NCBI GenBank assembly: GCA_920105625.2
Contig: OV050032.1
Span: 102,966,542 to 103,030,541 of the forward strand
Direction of reading: 5' to 3'
Length of the DNA: 64,000 bases
Origin: Clusia tigrina
Taxonomy: Eukaryota; Arthropoda; Insecta; Diptera; Clusiidae
Part shown: one piece after another, positions 27,601 through 40,100 of the stretch
Layout of the letters: each line of letters opens with the position of its first letter
Position numbering within the stretch: position 1 is the first letter of the stretch
Position numbers and translations under genes: made by a program
The notes under the pieces: model-generated
Seen by the model: the letters and a program-made list of their open reading frames with translations, nothing else
The model's database searches: none
What the model was told of the DNA's origin: nothing

Positions 27601-30600
27601 TGGGACTCAAGGGTAGCATAGCTTTGAGCGATGGCTTAAATTGACAAGAGGCTCGAGTACTTTATTGTTTCAAAATTTCAAGATTTTATGACGCTCCAGT
27701 AAAAAGTTACAAGCATTTATGTGTTGCAAACTTTGATAGGTGTAGGACGTACCATATAGAAGTTAGGGCCATTTGAAGTTTTATCAGTGTTTGATATGGG
27801 ACTCTAGGGTAGCATAGCTTTGACCGATGGCTTAAATTGACAAGAATCTCGGGTACTTCATTGTTACAAAATTTCAAGGTTTTATGACGCTCCAGTAAAA
27901 AGTTACAAGCATTTGTATGTTGCAAACTTTGATAGGTGTAGGACGTACCGTAAAGAAGTTAGGGGCGTTTGAAGTTTTATCAGTGTTTGATTTGGGACTC
28001 TAGGGTAGCATAGCTTTGAGCGATGGCTTAAATTGACAAGAGGTTCGGGTACTTCATTGTTACAAAATTTCAAGGTTTTATGACGCTCCAGTTAAAAGTT
28101 ACAAGCATTTGTGTGTTGCAAATTTGATAGGAGTAGGACGTACCATATAGAAGTTAGGGCCATTTGAAGTTTTATCAGTGTTTGATTTGGGACTCTAGGG
28201 TAGCATAGCTTTGAGCGATGGCTTAAATTGACAAGAGGCTCGGCTACTTCATTGTTACAAAATTTCAAGGTTTTATGACGCTCCAGTAAAAAGTTACAAG
28301 CATTTGTGTGTTGCAAACTTTGATAGGTGTAGGACGTAGCATATAGAAGTTAGGGCCTTTTGAAGTTTTATCAGTGTTTGATTTGGGACTCTAGGGTAGC
28401 ATAGCTTTGAGCGATGGCTTAAATTGACAAGAGTCTCGGGTACTTCATTGTTACAAAATTTCAAGGTTTTATGACGCTCCAGTAAAAAGTTACAAGCATT
28501 TGTATGTTGCAAACTTTGATAGGTGTAGGACGTACCGTATAGAAGTTAGGGCCATTTGAAGTTTTATCAGTGTTTGATTTGGGACTCTAGGGTAGCATAG
28601 CTTTGAGCGATGGCTTAAATTGACAAAAGGCTCGAGTACTTTATTGTTTAAAAATTTCAAGGTTTTATGGCGCTCAAGTAAAAATTACAAGCATTTGTGT
28701 GTTACAAACTTTGATAGGTGTAGGACGTACCATATAGAAGTTAGGGCCATTTGAAGTTTTATGAGTGTTTGATTTGGGACTCTAGGGTAGCATAGCTTTG
28801 AGCGATAGCTTAAATTGACAAGAGGCTCGAGTACTTTATTGTAACAAAATTTCAAGGTTTTATGACGCTCCAGTAAAAAGTTACAAGCATTTGTATGTTG
28901 CAAATTTTGATAGGTGTAGGACGTACCGTAAAGAAGTTAGGGGCGTTTAAAGTTTTATCAGTGTTTGATTTGGGACTCAAGGGTAGCATAGCTTTGAGCG
29001 ATGGCTTAAATTGACAAGAGGCTCGAGTACTTTATTGTTACAAAATTTCAAGGTTTTATGACGCTCCAGTAAAAAGTTACAAGCATTTGTGTGTTGCAAA
29101 CTTTGATAGGTGTAGGACGTACCATATAGAAGTTAGGGCCTTTTGAAGTTTTATCAGTGTTTGATTTGGGACTCTAGGGTAGCATAGCTTTGAGCGATGG
29201 CTTAAATTGACAAGAGTCTCGGGTACTTCATTGTTACAAAATTTCAAGGTTTTATGACGCTCCAGTAAAAAGTTACAAGCATTTGTATGTTGCAAACTTT
29301 GATAGGTGTAGGACGTACCGTATAGAAGTTAGGGCCATTTGAAGTTTTATCAGTGTTTGATTTGGGACTCTAGGGTAGCATAGCTTTGAGCGATGGCTTA
29401 AATTGACAAGAGGCTCGAGTTCTTTATTGTTTCAAAACTTCAAGGTTTTATGACGCTCCAGTAAAAAGTTACAAGCATTTATGTGTTGCAAACTTTGATA
29501 GGTGTAGGCCGTACCATATAGAAGTTAGGGCCATTTGAAGTTTTATCAGTGTTTGATTTGGGACTCTAGGGTAGCATAGCTTTGACCGATGGCTTAAATT
29601 CACAAGAATCTCGGGTACTTCATTGTTACAAAATTTCAAGGTTTTATGACGCTCCAGTAAAAAGTTACAAGCATTTGTATGTTGCAAACTTTGATAGGTG
29701 TAGGACGTACCGTATAGAAGTTAGGACCATTTGAAGTTTTATCAGTGTTTGATTTGGGACTCTAGGGTAGCATAGCTTTGAGCGATAGCTTAAATTGACA
29801 AGAGGCTCGGGTACTTAATTTTTACCAAATTTCAATGTTTTATGACGCTCCAGGAAAAAGTTACAAGCATTTGTATGTTGCAAACTTTGATAGGTGAAGG
29901 ACGTACCGTAAAGAAGTTAGGGGCGTTTGAAGTTTTATCAGTGTTTGATTTGGAACTCTAGGGTAGCATAGCTTTGAGCGATGGCTTAAATTGACAAGAG
30001 GCTCGGCTACTTCATTGTTACAAAATTTCAAGGTTTTATGACGCTCCAGTAAAAAGTTACAAGCATTTGTGTGTTGCAAACTTTGATAGGTGTAGGACGT
30101 ACCATATAGAAGTTAGGGCCATTTGAAGTTTTATCAGTGTTTGATTTGGGACTCTAGGGTAGCATAGCTTTGAGCGATGGCTTAAATTGACAAGAGTCTC
30201 GGGTACTTCATTGTTACAAAATTTCAAGGTTTTATGACGCTCCAGTAAAAAGTTACAAGCATTTGTATGTTGCAAACTTTGATAGGTGTAGGATGTACCG
30301 TATAGAAGTTAGGGCCATTTGAAGTTTTATCAGTGTTTGATTTGGGACTCTAGGGTAGCTTAGCTTTGAGCGATGGCTTAAATTGACAAGAGGCTCGAGT
30401 ACTTTATTGTTTCAAAATTTCAAGGTTTTATGACGCTCCAGTAAAAAGTTACAAGCATTTGTGTGTTGCAAACTTTGATAGGTGTAGGACGTACCATATA
30501 GAAGTTAGGGCCATTTGAAGTTTTATCAGTGTTTGATTTGGGATTCTAGGGTAGCATAGCTTTGACCGATGGCTTAAATTGACAAGAATCTCGGGTACTT

Positions 30601-33600
30601 CATTGTTACAAAATTTCAAGGTTTTATGACGCTCCAGTAAAAAGTTACAAGCATTTGTATGTTGCAAACTTTGATAGGTGTAGGACGTACCGTAAAGAAG
30701 TTAGGGGCGTTTGAAGTTTTATCAGTGTTTGATTTGGGACTCTAGGGTAGCATAGCTTTGAGCGATGGCTTAAATTGACAAGAGGTTCGGGTACTTCATT
30801 GTTACAAAATTTCAAGGTTTTATGACGCTCCAGTTAAAAGTTACAAGCATTTGTGTGTTGCAAATTTGATAGGAGTAGGACGTACCATATAGAAGTTAGG
30901 GCCATTTGAAGTTTTATCAGTGTTTGATTTGGGACTCTAGGATAGCATAGCTTTGAGCGATGGCTTAAATTGACAAGAGGCTCGGCTACTTCATTGTTAC
31001 AAAATTTCAAGGTTTTATGACGCTCCAGTAAAAAGTTACAAGCATTTGTGTGTTGCAAACTTTGATAGGTGTAGGACGTACCATATAGAAGTTAGGGCCT
31101 TTTGAAGTTTTATCAGTGTTTGATTTGGGACTCTAGGGTAGCATAGCTTTGAGCGATGGCTTAAATTGACAAGAGTCTCGGGTACTTCATTGTTACAAAA
31201 TTTCAAGGTTTTATGATGCTCCAGTAAAAAGTTAAAAGCATTTGTATGTTGCAAACTTTGATAGGTGTAGGACGTACCGTATAGAAGTTAGGGCCATTTG
31301 AAGTTTTATCAGTGTTTGATTTTGGACTCTAGGGTAGCATAGCTTTGAGCGATGGCTTAAGTTGACAAGAGGCTCGAGTTCTTTATTGTTTCAAAATTTC
31401 AAGGTTTTATGACGCTCCAGTAAAAAGTTACAAGCATTTGTGTGTTGCAAACTTTGATAGGTGTAGGACGTACCGTAAATAAGTTAGGGCCATTTGAAGT
31501 TTTATCAGTGTTTGATTTGGGACTCTAGGGTAGCATAGCTTTGAGCGATGGCTTAAATTGACAAAAGGCTCGAGTACTTTATTGTTTCAAAATTTCAAGG
31601 TTTTATGGCGCTCAAGTAAAAAGTTACAAGCATTTGTGTGTTACAAACTTTGATAGGTGTAGGACGTACCATATAGAAGTTAGAGCCATTTGAAGTTTTA
31701 TGAGTGTTTGATTTGGGACTCTAGGGTAGCATAGCTTTGAGCGATAGCTTAAATTGACAAGAGGCTCGAGTACTTTATTGTTACCAAATTTCAATGTTTT
31801 ATGACGCTCCAGGAAAAAGTTACAAGCATTTGTATGTTGCAAACTTTGATAGGTGAAGGACGTACCGTAAAGAAGTTAGGGGTGTTTGAAGTTTTATCAG
31901 TGTTTGATTTGGAACTCTAGGGTAGCATAGATTTGAGCGATGGCTTAAATTGACAAGAGGCTCGGCTACTTCATTGTTACAAAATTTCAAGGTTTTATGA
32001 CGCTCCAGTAAAAAGTTACAAGCATTTGTGTGTTGCAAACTTTGATAGGTGTAGGACGTACCATATAGAAGTTAGGGCCATTTGAAGTTTTATCAGTGTT
32101 TGATTTGGGACTCTAGGGTAGCATAGCTTTGAGCGATGGCTTAAATTGACAAGAGTCTCGGGTACTTCATTGTTACAAAATTTCAAGGTTTTATGACGCT
32201 CCAGTAAAAAGTTACAAGCATTTGTATGTTGCAAACTTTGATAGGTGTAGGATGTACCGTATAGAAGTTAGGGCCATTTGAAGTTTTATCAGTGTTTGAT
32301 TTGGGACTCTAGGGTAGCTTAGCTTTGAGCGATGGCTTAAATTGACAAGAGGCTCGAGTACTTTATTGTTTCAAAATTTCAAGGTTTTATGACGCTCCAG
32401 TAAAAAGTTACAAGCATCTGTGTGTTGCAAACTTTGATAGGTGTAGGACGTACCATATAGAAGTTAGGGCCATTTGAAGTTTTATCAGTGTCTGATTTGG
32501 GATTCTAGGGTAGCATAGCTTTGAGCGATGGCTTAAATTGAAAAAAGGCTCGAGTACTTTATTGTTTCAAAATTTCAAGGTTTTATGGCGCTCCAGTAAA
32601 AAGTTACAAGCATTTATGTGTTGCAAACTTTGATAGGTGTAGGACGTACCATATAGAAGTTAGGGCCATTTGAAGTTTTATCAGTGTTTGATAAGGGACT
32701 CTAGGGTAGCATAGCTTTGACCGATGGCTTAAATTGACAAGAATCTCGGGTACTTCATTGTTACAAAATTTCAAGGTTTTATGACGCTCCAGTAAAAAGT
32801 TACAAGCATTTGTATGTTGCAAACTTTGATAGGTGTAGGACGTACCGTAAAGAAGTTAGGGGCGTTTGAAGTTTTATCAGTGTTTGATTTGGGACTCTAG
32901 GGTAGCATAGCTTTGAGCGATGGCTTAAATTGACAAGAGGTTCGGGTACTTCATTGTTACAAAATTTCAAGGTTTTATGACGCTCCAGTTAAAAGTTACA
33001 AGCATTTGTGTGTTGCAAATTTGATAGGAGTAGGACGTACCATATAGAAGTTAGGGCCATTTGAAGTTTTATCAGTGTTTGATTTGGGACTCTAGGGTAG
33101 CATAGCTTTGAGCGATGGCTTAAATTGGCAAGAGGCTCGGCTACTTCATTGTTACAAAATTTCAAGGTTTTATGACGCTCCAGTAAAAAGTTACAAGCAT
33201 TTGTGTGTTGCAAACTTTGATAGGTGTAGGACGTACCATATAGAAGTTAGGGCCTTTTGAAGTTTTATCAGTGTTTGATTTGGGACTCTAGGGTAGCATA
33301 GCTTTGAGCGATGGCTTAAATTGACAAGAGTCTCGGGTACTTCATTGTTACAAAATTTCAAGGTTTTATGATGCTCCAGTAAAAAGTTAAAAGCATTTGT
33401 ATGTTGCAAACTTTGATAGGTGTAGGACGTACCGTATAGAAGTTAGGGCCATTTGAAGTTTTATCAGTGTTTGATTTGGGACTCTAGGGTAGCATAGCTT
33501 TGAGCGATGGCTTAAATTGACAAGAGGCTCGAGTTCTTTATTGTTTCAAAATTTCAAGGTTTTATGACGCTCCAGTAAAAAGTTACAAGCATTTGTGTGT

Positions 33601-33660
33601 TGCAAACTTTGATAGGTGTAGGACGTACCGTAAATAAGTTAGGGCCATTTGAAGTTTTAT
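6690..33660 (+). repeat. HOR domain 3: variable-length units of 6 to 15 monomers
   Basis: One marker monomer, carrying CCAGTTAAAAG and the 1-bp shorter GCAAATTTGATAGG, recurs at 6937, 9091, 11833, 13791, 15357, 16532, 19470, 22408, 25346, 28088, 30830 and 32985. The intervals are 2154, 2742, 1958, 1566, 1175, 2938, 2938, 2938, 2742, 2742 and 2155 bp, equal to 11, 14, 10, 8, 6, 15, 15, 15, 14, 14 and 11 monomers. The order of the other variants around each marker is largely preserved, so these are length variants of one HOR and not a random mixture. Confidence 0.8.
16532..25345 (+). repeat. three consecutive 15-monomer units (2938 bp each)
   Basis: Within domain 3 the marker interval is exactly 2938 bp three times. 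The first monomers match across all three units (16738, 19676, 22614) and so do the last ones (18697, 21635, 24573 and 19089, 22027, 24965). The middle of the second unit (about 20600-21470) instead matches a segment found near 12000-12850. The unit is therefore chimeric although its length is unchanged. Confidence 0.7.
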
Positions 33661-36600
33661 CAGTGTTTGATTTGGGACTCTAGGGTAGCATAGCTTTGAG
33701 CGATGGCTTAAATTGACAAAAGGCTCGAGTACTTTATTGTTTCAAAATTTCAAGGTTTTATGGCGCTCAAGTAAAAAGTTACAAGCATTTGTGTGTTACA
33801 AACTTTGATAGGTGTAGGACGTACCATATAGAAGTTAGAGCCATTTGAAGTTTTATGAGTGTTTGATTTGGGACTCTAGGGTAGCATAGCTTTGAGCGAT
33901 AGCTTAAATTGACAAGAGGCTCGAGTACTTTATTGTTACAAAATTTCAAGGTTTTATGACGCTCCAGTAAAAAGTTACAAGCATTTGTATGTTGCAAATT
34001 TTGATAGGTGTAGGACGTACCGTAAAGAAGTTAGGGGCGTTTAAAGTTTTATCAGTGTTTGATTTGGGACTCAAGGGTAGCATAGCTTTGAGCGATGGCT
34101 TAAATTGACAAGAGGCTCGAGTACTTTATTGTTTCAAAATTTCAAGATTTTATGAAGCTCCAGTAAAAAGTTACAAGCATTTATGTGTTGCAAACTTTGA
34201 TAGGTGTAGGACGTACCATATAGAAGTTAGGGCCATTTGAAGTTTTATCAGTGTTTGATTTGGGACTCTAGGGTAGCATAGATTTGACCGATGGCTTAAA
34301 TTCACAAGAATCTCGGGTACTTCATTGTTACAAAATTTCAAGGTTTTATGACGCTCCAGTAAAAAGTTACAAGCATTTGTATGTTGCAAACTTTGATAGG
34401 TGTAGGACGTACCGTATAGAAGTTAGGGCCATTTGAAGTTTTATCAGTGTTTGATTTGGGACTCTAGGGTAGCATAGCTTTGAGCGATAGCTTAAATTGA
34501 CAAGAGGCTCGGGTACTTAATTTTTACAAAATTTCAATGTTTTATGACGCTCCAGGAAAAAGTTACAAGCATTTGTATGTTGCAAACTTTGATAGGTGAA
34601 GGACGTACCGTAAAGAAGTTAGGGGCGTTTGAAGTTTTATCAGTGTTTGATTTAGAACTCTAGGGTAGCATAGCTTTGAGCGATGGCTTAAATTGACAAG
34701 AGGCTCGGCTACTTCATTGTTACAAAATTTCAAGGTTTTATGACGCTCCAGTAAAAAGTTACAAGCATTTGTGTGTTGCAAACTTTGATAGGTGTAGGAC
34801 GTACCATATAGAAGTTAGGGCCATTTGAAGTTTTATCAGTGTTTGATTTGGGACTCTAGGGTAGCATAGCTTTGAGCGATGGCTTAAATTGACAAGAGTC
34901 TCGGGTACTTCATTGTTACAAAATTTCAAGGTTTTATGACGCTCCAGTAAAAAGTTACAAGCATTTGTATGTTGCAAACTTTAATAATTGTAGGATGTAC
35001 CGTATAGAAGTTAGGGCCATTTGAAGTTTTATCAGTGTTTGATTTGGGATTCTAGGGTAGCATAGCTTTGAGCGATGGCTTAAATTGACAAGAGTCTCGG
35101 GTACTTCATTGTTACAAAATTTCAAGGTTTTATGACGCTCCAGTAAAAAGTTACAAGCATTTGTATGTTGCAAACTTTGATAGGTGTAGACGTACCGTAA
35201 ATAAGTTAGGGCCATTTGAAGTTTTATCAGTGTTTGATTTGGGACTCTAGGGTAGCATAGCTTTGAGCGATGGCTTAAATTGAAAAAAGGCTCGAGTACT
35301 TTATTGTTTCAAAATTTCAAGGTTTTATGGCGCTCAAGTAAAAAGTTACAAGCATTTGTGTGTTACAAACTTTGATAGGTGTAGGACGTACCATATAGAA
35401 GTTAGGGCCATTTGAAGTTTTATGAGTGTTTGATTTGGGACTCTAGGGTAGCATAGCTTTGAGCGATGGCTTAAATTGACAAAAGGCTCGAGTACTTTAT
35501 TGTTTCAAAATTTCAAGGTTTTATGGCGCTCAAGTAAAAAGTTACAAGCATTTGTGTGTTACAAACTTTGATAGGTGTAGGACGTACCATATAGAAGTTA
35601 GAGCCATTTGAAGTTTTATGAGTGTTTGATTTGGGACTCTAGGGTAGCATAGCTTTGAGCGATAGTTTAAATTGACAAGAGGCTCGAGTACTTTATTGTT
35701 ACAAAATTTCAAGGTTTTATGACGCTCCAGTAAAAAGTTACAAGCATTTGTATGTTGCAAATTTTGATAGGTGTAGGACGTACCGTAAAGAAGTTAGGGG
35801 CGTTTAAAGTTTTATCAGTTTTGATTTGGGACTCAAGGGTAGCATAGCTTTGAGCGATGGCTTAAATTGACAAGAGGCTCGAGTACTTTATTGTTTCAAA
35901 ATTTCAAGATTTTATGAAGCTCCAGTAAAAAGTTACAAGCATTTATGTGTTGCAAACTTTGATAGGTGTAGGACGTACCATATAGAAGTTAGGGCCATTT
36001 GAAGTTTTATCAGTGTTTGATTTGGGACTCTAGGGTAGCATAGATTTGACCGATGGCTTAAATTCACAAGAATCTCGGGTACTTCATTGTTACAAAATTT
36101 CAAGGTTTTATGACGCTCCAGTAAAAAGTTACAAGCATTTGTATGTTGCAAACTTTGATAGGTGTAGGACGTACCGTATAGAAGTTAGGGCCATTTGAAG
36201 TTTTATCAGTGTTTGATTTGGGACTCTAGGGTAGCATAGCTTTGAGCGATAGCTTAAATTGACAAGAGGCTCGGGTACTTAATTTTTACAAAATTTCAAT
36301 GTTTTACGACGCTCCAGGAAAAAGTTACAAGCATTTGTATGTTGCAAACTTTGATAGGTGAAGGACGTACCGTAAAGAAGTTAGGGGCGTTTGAAGTTTT
36401 ATCAGTGTTTGATTTGGAACTCTAGGGTAGCATAGCTTTGAGCGATGGCTTAAATTGACAAGAGGCTCGGCTACTTCATTGTTACAAAATTTCAAGGTTT
36501 TATGACGCTCCAGTAAAAAGTTACAAGCATTTGTGTGTTGCAAACTTTGATAGGTGTAGGACGTACCATATAGAAGTTAGGGCCATTTGAAGTTTTATCA

Positions 36601-37190
36601 GTGTTTGATTTGGGACTCTAGGGTAGCATAGCTTTGAGCGATGGCTTAAATTGACAAGAGTCTCGGGTACTTCATTGTTACAAAATTTCAAGGTTTTATG
36701 ACGCTCCAGTAAAAAGTTACAAGCATTTGTATGTTGCAAACTTTGATAATTGTAGGATGTACCGTATAGAAGTTAGGGCCATTTGAAGTTTTATCAGTGT
36801 TTGATTTGGGATTCTAGGGTAGCATAGCTTTGAGCGATGGCTTAAATTGACAAGAGTCTCGGGTACTTCATTGTTACAAAATTTCAAGGTTTTATGACGC
36901 TCCAGTAAAAAGTTACAAGCATTTGTATGTTGCAAACTTTGATAGGTGTAGACGTACCGTAAATAAGTTAGGGCCATTTGAAGTTTTATCAGAGTTTGAT
37001 TTGGGACTCTAGGGTAGCATAGCTTTGAGCGATGGCTTAAATTGAAAAAAGGCTCGAGTACTTTATTGTTTCAAAATTTCAAGGTTTTATGGCGCTCAAG
37101 TAAAAAGTTACAAGCATTTGTGTGTTACAAACTTTGATAGGTGTAGGACGTACCATATAGAAGTTAGGGCCATTTGAAGTTTTATGAGTG
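33660..37190 (+). repeat. HOR domain 4: 9-monomer unit, 1762 bp, two copies
   Basis: The segment 33660-35424 repeats at 35425-37190. Matching markers are 34171 with 35933, 34563 with 36325, and 34759 with 36521. Both units also carry ATAATTGTAGGATG (near 34983 and 36746), the 1-bp shortened GGTGTAGACGTACC (near 35184 and 36946) and ATTGAAAAAAGGCTCG. The sharing of several private variants makes this a recent tandem duplication. Confidence 0.8.
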
Positions 37191-40100
37191 TTTGATTTGG
37201 GACTCTAGGGTAGCATAGCTTTGAGCGATAGCTTAAATTGACAAGAGGCTCGAGTACTTTATTGTTACAAAATTTCAAGGTTTTATGACGCTCCAGTAAA
37301 AAGTTACAAGCATTTGTATGTTGCAAATTTTGATAGGTGTAGGACGTACCATATAGAAGTTAGGGCCATTTGAAGTTTTATCAGTGTTTGATTTAGGACT
37401 CTAGGGTAGCATTGCTTTGAGCGATGGCTTAAATTGACAAGAGTCTCGGGTACTTCATTGTTACAAAATTTCAAGGTTTTATGACGCTCCAGTAAAAAGT
37501 TACAAGCATTTGTATGTTGCAAACTTTGATAGGTGTAGGACGTACCGTAAAGAAGTTAGGGCCATTTGAAGTTTAATCAGTGTTTGATTTGGGACTCTAG
37601 GGTAGCATTGCTTTGAGCGATGGCTTAAATTGACTAGAGGCTCGAGTACTTTATTGTTTCAAAATTTCAAGGTTTTATGACGCTCCAGTAAAAAGTTACA
37701 AGCATTTGTGTGTTGCAAACTTTGAAAGGTGTAGGACGTACCATATAGAAGTTAGGGCCATTTGAAGTTTTATCAGTGTTTGATTTGGGACTCTAGGGTA
37801 GCATAGCTTTGAGCGATGGCTTAAATTGACAAGAGTCTCGGGTACTTCATTGTTACAAATTTTCAAGGTTTTATGACACTCCAGTAAAAAGTTACAAGCA
37901 TTTGTATGTTGCAAACTTTGATAGGTGTAGGACGTACCGTATAGACGTTAGAGCCATTTGAAGTTTTATCAGTGTTTGATTTGGGACACAATGGTAGCAT
38001 AGCTTTGAGCGATGGCTTAAATTGACAAGAGTCTCGGGTACTTCATTGTTACAAAATTTCAAGGTTTTATGACGCTCCAGTAAAAAGTTACAAGCATTTG
38101 TATGTTGCAAACTTTGATAGGTGAAGGACGTACCGTAAAGTAGTTAGGGGCGTTTGAAGTTTTATCAGTGTTTGATTTGGGACTCTAGGGTAGCATAGCT
38201 TTGAGCGATAGCTTAAATTGACAAGAGGCTCGAGTACTTTATTGTTACAAAATTTCAAGGTTTTATGACGCTCCAGTAAAAAGTTACAAGCATTTGTATG
38301 TTGCAAACTTTGATAGGTGTAGGATGTACCGTAAATAAGTTAGGGGCGTTTGAAGTTTTATCCGTGTTTGATTTGGGACTCAAGTGTAGCATAGCTTTGA
38401 GCGATGGCTTAAATTGACAAGAGGTTCGGGTACTTCATTGTTACAAAATTTCAAGGTTTTATGACGCTCCAGTAAAAAGTTACAAGCATTTGTGTGTTGC
38501 AACTTTGATAGGTGTAGGACGTACCATATAGAAGTTAGGGCCATTTGAAGTTTTATCAGTGTTTGATTTAGGACTCTAGGGTAGCATTGCTTTGAGCGAT
38601 GGCTTAAATTGACAAGAGTCTCGGGTACTTCATTGTTACAAAATTTCAAGGTTTTATGACGCTCCAGTAAAAAGTTACAAGCATTTGTATGTTGCAAACT
38701 TTGATAGGTGTAGGACGTACCGTATAGAAGTTAGGGCCATTTGAAGTTTTATCAGTGTTTGATTTGGGAGTCTAGAGTAGCATAGCTTTGAGCGATGGCT
38801 TAAATTGACAAGAGGCTCGAGTACTTTATTGTTTCAAAATTTCAAGGTTTTATGACGCTCTAGTAAAAAGTTACAAGCATTTGTGTGTTGCAAACTTTGA
38901 TAGGTGTAGGACGTACCATATGGAAGTTAGGGCCATTTGAAGATTTATCAGTGTTTGATTTGGGACGCTAGGGTAGCATAGCTTTGAGCGATGGCTTAAA
39001 TTGACAAGAGTCTCGGGTACTTCATTGTTACAAAATTTCAAGGTTTTATGACGCTCCAGTAAAAAGTTACAAGCATTTGTATGTTGCAAACTTTGATAGG
39101 TGTAGGACGTACCGTATAGAAGTTAGGGCCATTTGAAGTTTTATCAGTGTTTGATTTGGGACTCTAGGGTAGCATAGCTTTGAGCGATGGCTTAAATTGA
39201 CAAGAGGCTCGAGTACTTTATTGTTTCAAAATTTCAAGATTTTATGACGCTCCAATAAAAAGTTACAAGCATTTGTGTGTTGCAATCTTTGATAGGTGCA
39301 GGACGTACCATATAGAAGTTAGGGCCATTTGAAGTTTTATCAGTGTTTGATTTGGGACTCTAGGGTAGCATAGCTTTGAGCGATAGCTTAAATTGACAAG
39401 AGGCTCGAGTACTTTATTGTTACAAAATTTCAAGGTTTTATGACGCTCCAGTAAAAAGTTACAAGCATTTGTATGTTGCAAATTTTGATAGGTGTAGGAC
39501 GTACCGTTAGGGGCGTTTGAAGCTTTATCAGTGTTTGATTTGGGACTCAAGGGTAGCATAGCTTTGAGCGATGGCTTAAATTGACAAGAGTCTCGGGTAC
39601 TTCTTTGTTACAAAATTTCAAGGTTTTATGACGCTCCAGTAAAAAGTTACAAGCATTTGTATGTTGCAAACTTTAATAGGTGTAGGACGTACCATAAAGA
39701 AGTTAGGGCCATTTGAAGTTTAATCAGTGTTTGATTTGGGACTCTAGGGTAGCATTGCTTTGAGCGATGGCTTAAATTGACTAGAGGCTCGAGTACTTTA
39801 TTGTTTCAAAATTTCAAGGTTTTATGACGCTCCAGTAAAAAGTTACAAGCATTTGTGTGTTGCAAACTTTGATAGGTGTAGGACGTACCATATAGAAGTT
39901 AGGGCCATTTGAAGTTTTATCAGTGTTTGATTTGGGACTCTAGGGTAGCATAGCTTTGAGCGATGGCTTAAATTGACAAGAGTCTCGGGTACTTCATTGT
40001 TACAAAATTTCAAGGTTTTATGACGGTCCAGTAAAAAGTTACAAGCATTTGTATGTTGCAAACTTTCATAGGTGTAGGACGTACCGTATAGAAGTTAGGG

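Noticed and set aside
34955..36977. Slightly longer frames (86-105 codons, for example at 34955, 36717, 38380, 39263)
   Set aside because: They result from 1-bp or 8-bp indels that join the monomer frame to part of the next monomer.
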